DNA of 64,000 nucleotides from assembly GCA_947172415.1 (NCBI GenBank), contig OX359198.1, positions 6,962,401-7,026,400 on the forward strand, in the 5' to 3' direction. Below the pieces are notes generated by a model. It was not told the origin of the DNA, made no database searches, and saw only the letters and a list, made by a program, of their open reading frames with translations. Below are positions 59,449 to 64,000 of the stretch, one piece after another (the stretch's first letter is position 1; each line of letters starts with the position of its first letter). This DNA is from Chondrosia reniformis. Taxonomy: Eukaryota > Porifera > Demospongiae > Chondrillida > Chondrillidae. A program made the translations under genes and the position numbers.

Positions 59449-60802
59449 TCCTGCAAGCTACCCTGTTTGATATGATAGGATAGGAATATAGTTAGTTGGC
59501 AACTAAAGTTTAAATACTATACTCACCGTTTAAAAACGATTCTCTTACTAAAACCTTAAGTGCGCGATAACGAGTTCCTAGAATGTTTCCGTATTCAGAG
59601 AAGTCCTTAGTCATGGTGTATTACCCCAGGGAATTACCCCTCAGTTACAGTGAGTAGGCGTATGTACTTTCCGAACTGTTGTTATTGCAAATGTATGTCT
59701 TTATGGTTAAAAATACACAAAGATAATTATTAGATTTTTAAGAAGCAAGTTCACATTTTATAGCCATTTTTGTTACCCAAAAAGAAGGTATTATTTAGAC
59801 CAGTAAGTCTGATGACCATTGGCTTCCAAAAACTATTCCCGCTCCTTGCAGAAATTGATCCTAGGGTATGTGGTTTCACAGCATTATAATATACAGTTAG
59901 TCTAGGTCTTTATAGTGGTCTTAAAAGGGGGTGCATGAGTACAGGTTAGGAGGAAATAATTAAAATGCCTGAAATTAATAAAATTAATGATAGTGAATTG
60001 ACAATCTAGAGTCAGTTTAATTATAACTCTTGAACTGGCACTGTTACTGCATAAGCTGTAATTACTTGTTGAGTTATCTTACAGCAACCATTCTCTGAGT
60101 CAAAATGCAATTGTATGTGTAAGGTTGCTGGTGAGTCAGAAGTACTATAACTGAGTCACTAATTAGATCAACTAAATGAAGTAACTCATGATCATTAAAT
60201 TATCACAGGGAACTTGTTTGTGTAAGTGAAAATTCATAATTTCTGCACTGTTTATGTAAACATTCTTAGTCTCTGGTCTTAGGAGAGCAAGGCAGTACCA
60301 GACACTGAGCATCTGGTACCTGGTACCAAATATATTGTTTCTCAGTCTGGAGCCACTTGTGGTGTCATAAAACAACCAGATCTGCACACCTGTTAGTATC
60401 TGTATGTGTGTTAGTGCTGACTCTTCATAAGGTGCTTAAATATGTCAAAAGCTTTGTACTAACCCCACACATGTAAATCAGTAGATCCTCATTGGTTTAT
60501 GTGTAGGAAATGTTTTATATAATCTATCCTGTATATCTTAGCCTCATAGGAATATGTTTCTTATGGATGGCTGATGTAAAATTTAATGTGAGACTAAGGG
60601 AAATAATATAAGATTAGACTGTTTTCCTATTACAGGAAAACCCATAATGCTTCAGATGAGGATACAGTTTTATATATATACTGACCTTTTCTTCTATTTT
60701 CCACTGGGCCATGTATGTTACCTTCTAGGAAAAAAGTGTTTTAAATTAGTCATGCAGTATTCCTGTACAACCAAAACATTTGATGATATAGATAGATAGC
60801 TA

Positions 60803-60946
60803 ACTCTAGCGGCAGCAGTAGCCTGCATGTATTCCCTGTATTCCCCAAGGATATACAGTAGTATATTTAGGTAATCCTGGACATTTATGAAGATATGTAT
60901 GCTAGAGTGGTGTTCAGAGAATGCAGGCTACTGCTGCTGCTATAAT
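60803..60946. mobile_element. small foldback element
   Basis: tagcggcagcagtagcctgc at the left and its reverse complement gcaggctactgctgctgcta at the right (one mismatch) enclose about 100 bp. It could be a MITE or a structured element; there is no coding capacity. Confidence 0.55.
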
Positions 60947-61863
60947 ATTTGCAGTTGATGTAGTGGTTAGTATATGATTTAAGAAGGCACAATGGAAGTT
61001 AGTTGACCTCATATCTCCCAACATAAACTGTGTATATAGACAAGGCTTGTAATTGGAACTAACACAAATTTCCTATGTGTGGGTTTATATAGGCATTGCT
61101 GTATAGCAACCAATAACTATGAATATCATTAAAGTACTAGACTTCCTCTCACCCAACTCTTTCCTTTGTATTCATTATCACAACTATGAATATATTTATA
61201 TCTTTTATGACAATATAGGCATTGTCCCCTAGAGTATAAAGTAATCAACAGATTTGTCCTACTTATGTCATGTGTGTACATGTATAGATTGCAGTAGTTG
61301 AGTGCAACACTTAATTAGTTACTCAAATAAAAGGTAAATTAGCCAAGTGAAATGCTTCAGTAGTCCTTTCATTGTGTATTATATATATAGCCATTTAATT
61401 TCAAACTTTACAGGAAATCTATGTATACCAACTTATACGAACGTATATTGAAAACTTTATTGATGGTAATTAAGAGATGAGGAAATATATATGACTCTGA
61501 AAGGAAAAGGCCTACATGTCCTTTTGCAATAAAATAGGTAAAGATAATACATGGAAATTTTACAAGAAATGTGACTGAGATAATACCTCAAGATATAATA
61601 ATAATAAATAAGCTTTTGTAGCAAGCTTGCTGGCAGCATAGATGGTATATGTATATAACTTGGTATTTGAAATCTCGGAAAAGATAAATTATATGGCAAT
61701 CAGTCAATGAATTTCATGATTGCTTCACGTATATATGTGCCATATGTGATAACTTGGGCTAACCAACCTAACACTTATATGGTGTATAGGTATAGCTATA
61801 TTACATCAATCAAATAAGGTGTCAGTTACAAAGTGCCAAAATGTAAGAGGTTGCTAACCTCTC

Positions 61864-61872
61864 TATATATAT
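61864..61872 (+). promoter_or_regulatory. TATA-like element upstream of the VWFD gene
   Basis: tatatatat lies 48 bp upstream of the ATG at 61921, followed by a short non-repetitive leader. The spacing suits a core promoter with a leader of about 20-25 nt. Confidence 0.4.
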
Positions 61873-61920
61873 GAGGGACCTGTGCAACAGGTACTCAGTA
61901 GCAGCTAGCTGCTTGTAGAG

Positions 61921-64000
61921 ATGAGAGGAAATTTTATCACTGCTGTGCTCTGTGAGTGTTCTGGTGAATATTTGTAGCGCCACAGCTACAAGTTGTGTAC
62001 ATGCCAGTTCTATTTATTTGTGTGCCTTCATTCCTCTGCAGTTCTTTGTTGTTGTTTGTGTGCAGTAACAGCTCAGAAGGGTTAGAACAGCTATTAATAT
62101 TACTCTATCAATTACACTTCCTTTAATAATTTAATTTTCTGATAAAGTTTAATGTAATGTATATGACTAATCTAACAGACCAATTTTCTTACATGCTATA
62201 TCTACTTTAGTAAAGGCCTATAGGGAACTAATCCTAATGAGAGCTTTCGATGAGGATCTTTTATCAGTGATCCTGGGTATATTTATTATTATAATTTGAC
62301 TTTTCTGTATAGTGAATCTAAGGATAGCACCAAACGATATCAAAGTAAATGAGAAGGATGGTAAAATTACCCTAACAGTGTCTGCCACAAGGAGAAAGAG
62401 AAATCCAGATGCATTTGATACCATGCTTGTTTGCCAGATTGGAGGCAGTACCAGATGCCCCGCAGTTGCAGGAGGTATATATATGGAATGTATACAATAT
62501 AACTATATACACTCCGGCCATTGCTGGGGCAACCAAGGCAAATTATACTCCACAACTGTTGTATAACTATAAGAAGAGGGACTTTGGCCTTTTATTATAG
62601 TTAGACAATGTGATATCCCACCAGTAACTCAGTAAACGCTGAAAAGCCTCTAGGGGCGGAGTGTATAACTATTTATGCTACATACTATAAAAGATGAAGT
62701 TTGCAGGTAAACAAACAAACAACCAATTGGGACCAGTCCTATATATGTTTGGCTGGGGACAGATATTATACCATATCCTGCCTAGTACAATGACTTACTT
62801 TGAAGAGGTATCTTATCATATCTAGTATATGTGCTAAATATAAATGTGCTATATAAGTAAATGTGCTGTTCACATGCTTTATTTAGCTTCAGCCGCTGAT
62901 TTGAATGGTGTGCTCCAGTACCCCATCCATTTTGATCAAGATGAAACCTCAACTACAATCACTATTGACATCACTGATGATACTTTGAAAGAGGTTACTG
63001 AGAACTTCTTTTGCACAATACCAACTGGTAGCCTGCCGGTGAAACCCAGTATTAGTGTTGGTGTTGATGCCACAACATGTATTCGAATTGAAGATGATGA
63101 TAGTAAGTGTAGACATATACATACATCTATAGCCAATAGGCATGATTGTTTTTTGATAATTCAAGTTTGACTATTCCTCTATATACTACAGACACGGCAA
63201 CTGGTTCAGCTTCAGGAGATCCTCATTTTCGTACTTTTGACAACCGCTATTATGACTTGTTCAATCACTGCTATCACATCTACTCCAAAGACTGCGTGGA
63301 TAACACCTTTGCAGTTTACACACACACCACTAGTCGCTGTTCAGGGGGCAGGGCTCCAACATGTATCGACCAGGCTATAGTGGAAGTCCCCAAATACGAT
63401 GCCATCATATATCTCAATAGAGACCTCACTGTTGGTTACCATGGTGATCCCCCACCAGCTGGGAGAGTCAGTGTAACTGTTAATGCTATATCCATCATAG
63501 TGCATATCTATGAACTAAAAGTAACTGTCACTTATTATCCAAGCAGTTACAACCTGGCTGTCACTGTTCTGTACACGTATGCAAACAAGCTGTGTGGTCT
63601 CCTTGGAAACTTTGATGGAAACGCAAATAATGATTTTATGCTTCAAGACGGCACTGTTTCCACTCTGGGTGCATTTGAAATGGACTACAGAATCTTGCCC
63701 AGCACAATAGGTCTTACTGATGAGATCTGTGAGCCAAGGCCACCATCCCCAGTACCAGAATGCACTGGAGACGATAAGGTAACATCTGAAGCCTTTTGTG
63801 AAGTTTTGAGAGATAGACGTGGAGCATTTGCTGCTTGTCATAGCACCATAAACCCAGAACAGCCCTTCAAAGACTGTGTGTTGGACCAGTGCTTTGGCAC
63901 TGATGACAACTTGGGCTGTGCTCCCATCCAGGATTATGCTGACAAATGTCAAGGAAATGGCATAATGACAGGAAATCCACCAGATGTTTGTAGTGAGTTT
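61921..64000 (+). CDS. secreted Calx-beta / VWFD / C8 protein (3' truncated by window)
   Basis: Exons: 61921-61951, 62042-62080, 62313-62474, 62887-63102, 63192 to beyond the window end. Exons 1-2 encode a clean signal peptide (MRGNFITAVLFLCCCLCAV, then TAQ). Next is one Calx-beta-like domain (VNEKDGKITLTVSATRR to EVTENFFCTIPTG and CIRIEDDD). Then comes a von Willebrand factor D domain: GDPHFRTFDN, CYHIYSKDC, CGLLGNFDGNANNDFML; after it a C8-type cysteine domain (AFCEVLRD, AACHS, FKDCVLDQCF, GCAPIQDYADKC). VWFD/C8 modules occur in mucins, zonadhesin, SCO-spondin and otogelin, where they mediate disulfide-linked polymerisation. The gene continues to the right, so total architecture is unknown. 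Confidence 0.85.
62211..62260. repeat. dispersed repeat copy (pair with 53225-53275)
   Basis: See the entry at 53225; the order of conserved words is the same. It lies in intron 2 of the VWFD gene. Confidence 0.55.

Larger units (their letters stand above)
59449..61920. other. 2.5-kb intergenic region
   Basis: The longest gene-free space in the window outside the array, AT-rich, between two divergent genes. I see no convincing coding frame or RNA gene. It includes one foldback structure (60803-60946) and, at the right end, a TATA-like element. Confidence 0.5.

Noticed and set aside
58998-59483. Open frame on + with EEGVTVDVPV repeats
   Set aside because: It is the complement of the helicase-RBR N-terminal repeats. 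A 30-bp period keeps all frames open, and the minus-strand frame continues into a full helicase.

Overview
The window is nuclear DNA from an animal with a compact, intron-dense, AT-rich genome. Gene content (ciliary NPHP3-like protein, collagen with a thrombospondin-N-like domain, Beclin, GRASP, VWFD/Calx-beta secreted protein), short GT-AG introns, very small intergenic gaps and the family-level similarity of each protein to its human relative suggest a non-bilaterian metazoan. A demosponge of the Amphimedon type is my best guess, but this is inference. No bacterial, organellar or viral genes were recognised.

Layout. 1-3.27 kb: non-coding DNA and a 63-bp satellite-like array. 3.70-11.74 kb (+): exportin-4 (XPO4). 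11.89-13.41 kb (-): Beclin-1. 13.83-14.37 kb (-): ADAT2. 14.52-16.13 kb (-): DPH5, head-to-head over 43 bp with 16.17-18.59 kb (+): HECTD3, which is intronless. 19.09-20.95 kb (-): membrane protein 'A' of an unrecognised family. 21.21-22.83 kb (-): FIS1. 22.87-24.22 kb (-): EEF1AKMT1. About 24.37-26.40 kb (-): small CAP-Gly protein. 26.59-29.21 kb (+): GRASP55/65. 29.27-39.03 kb (+): 31-exon nephrocystin-3-like NTPase/TPR protein. 40.05-46.47 kb (+): short multiplexin-like collagen. 46.82-48.62 kb (-): membrane protein 'B', a paralogue of A. 49.06-53.51 kb (+): VRK-family kinase. 54.05-59.45 kb (-): intronless DEAH-helicase/RBR ubiquitin-ligase fusion of 1,798 aa. 61.92 kb to the edge (+): secreted Calx-beta/VWFD/C8 protein, cut by the window end.

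The genes do not form one pathway. Most are housekeeping or organelle-biology genes: nuclear transport, autophagy, tRNA and eEF1A/eEF2 modification, ubiquitin ligation, mitochondrial fission, Golgi stacking, cilium and chromatin kinase. They are packed into divergent pairs with shared promoters, convergent pairs and very tight tandem pairs. Exon models were built by hand: splice sites were chosen so that phases agree and the protein matches what I know of the family. The totals (XPO4 1,134 aa, Beclin 447, DPH5 274, FIS1 165, EEF1AKMT1 217, GRASP 393) are close to family lengths, which supports the models.

Most interesting points: (1) two paralogous two-exon genes (A and B) for signal-peptide proteins with about seven membrane segments, which I cannot place in any known family; (2) the DEAH-helicase/RBR fusion; (3) an XPO4 exon end and its splice donor amplified 13 times in tandem; (4) a multiplexin-like collagen without endostatin, with a possible retained-intron isoform; (5) Beclin with a degenerate BH3; (6) shared core-promoter motifs and a hairpin-rich satellite.
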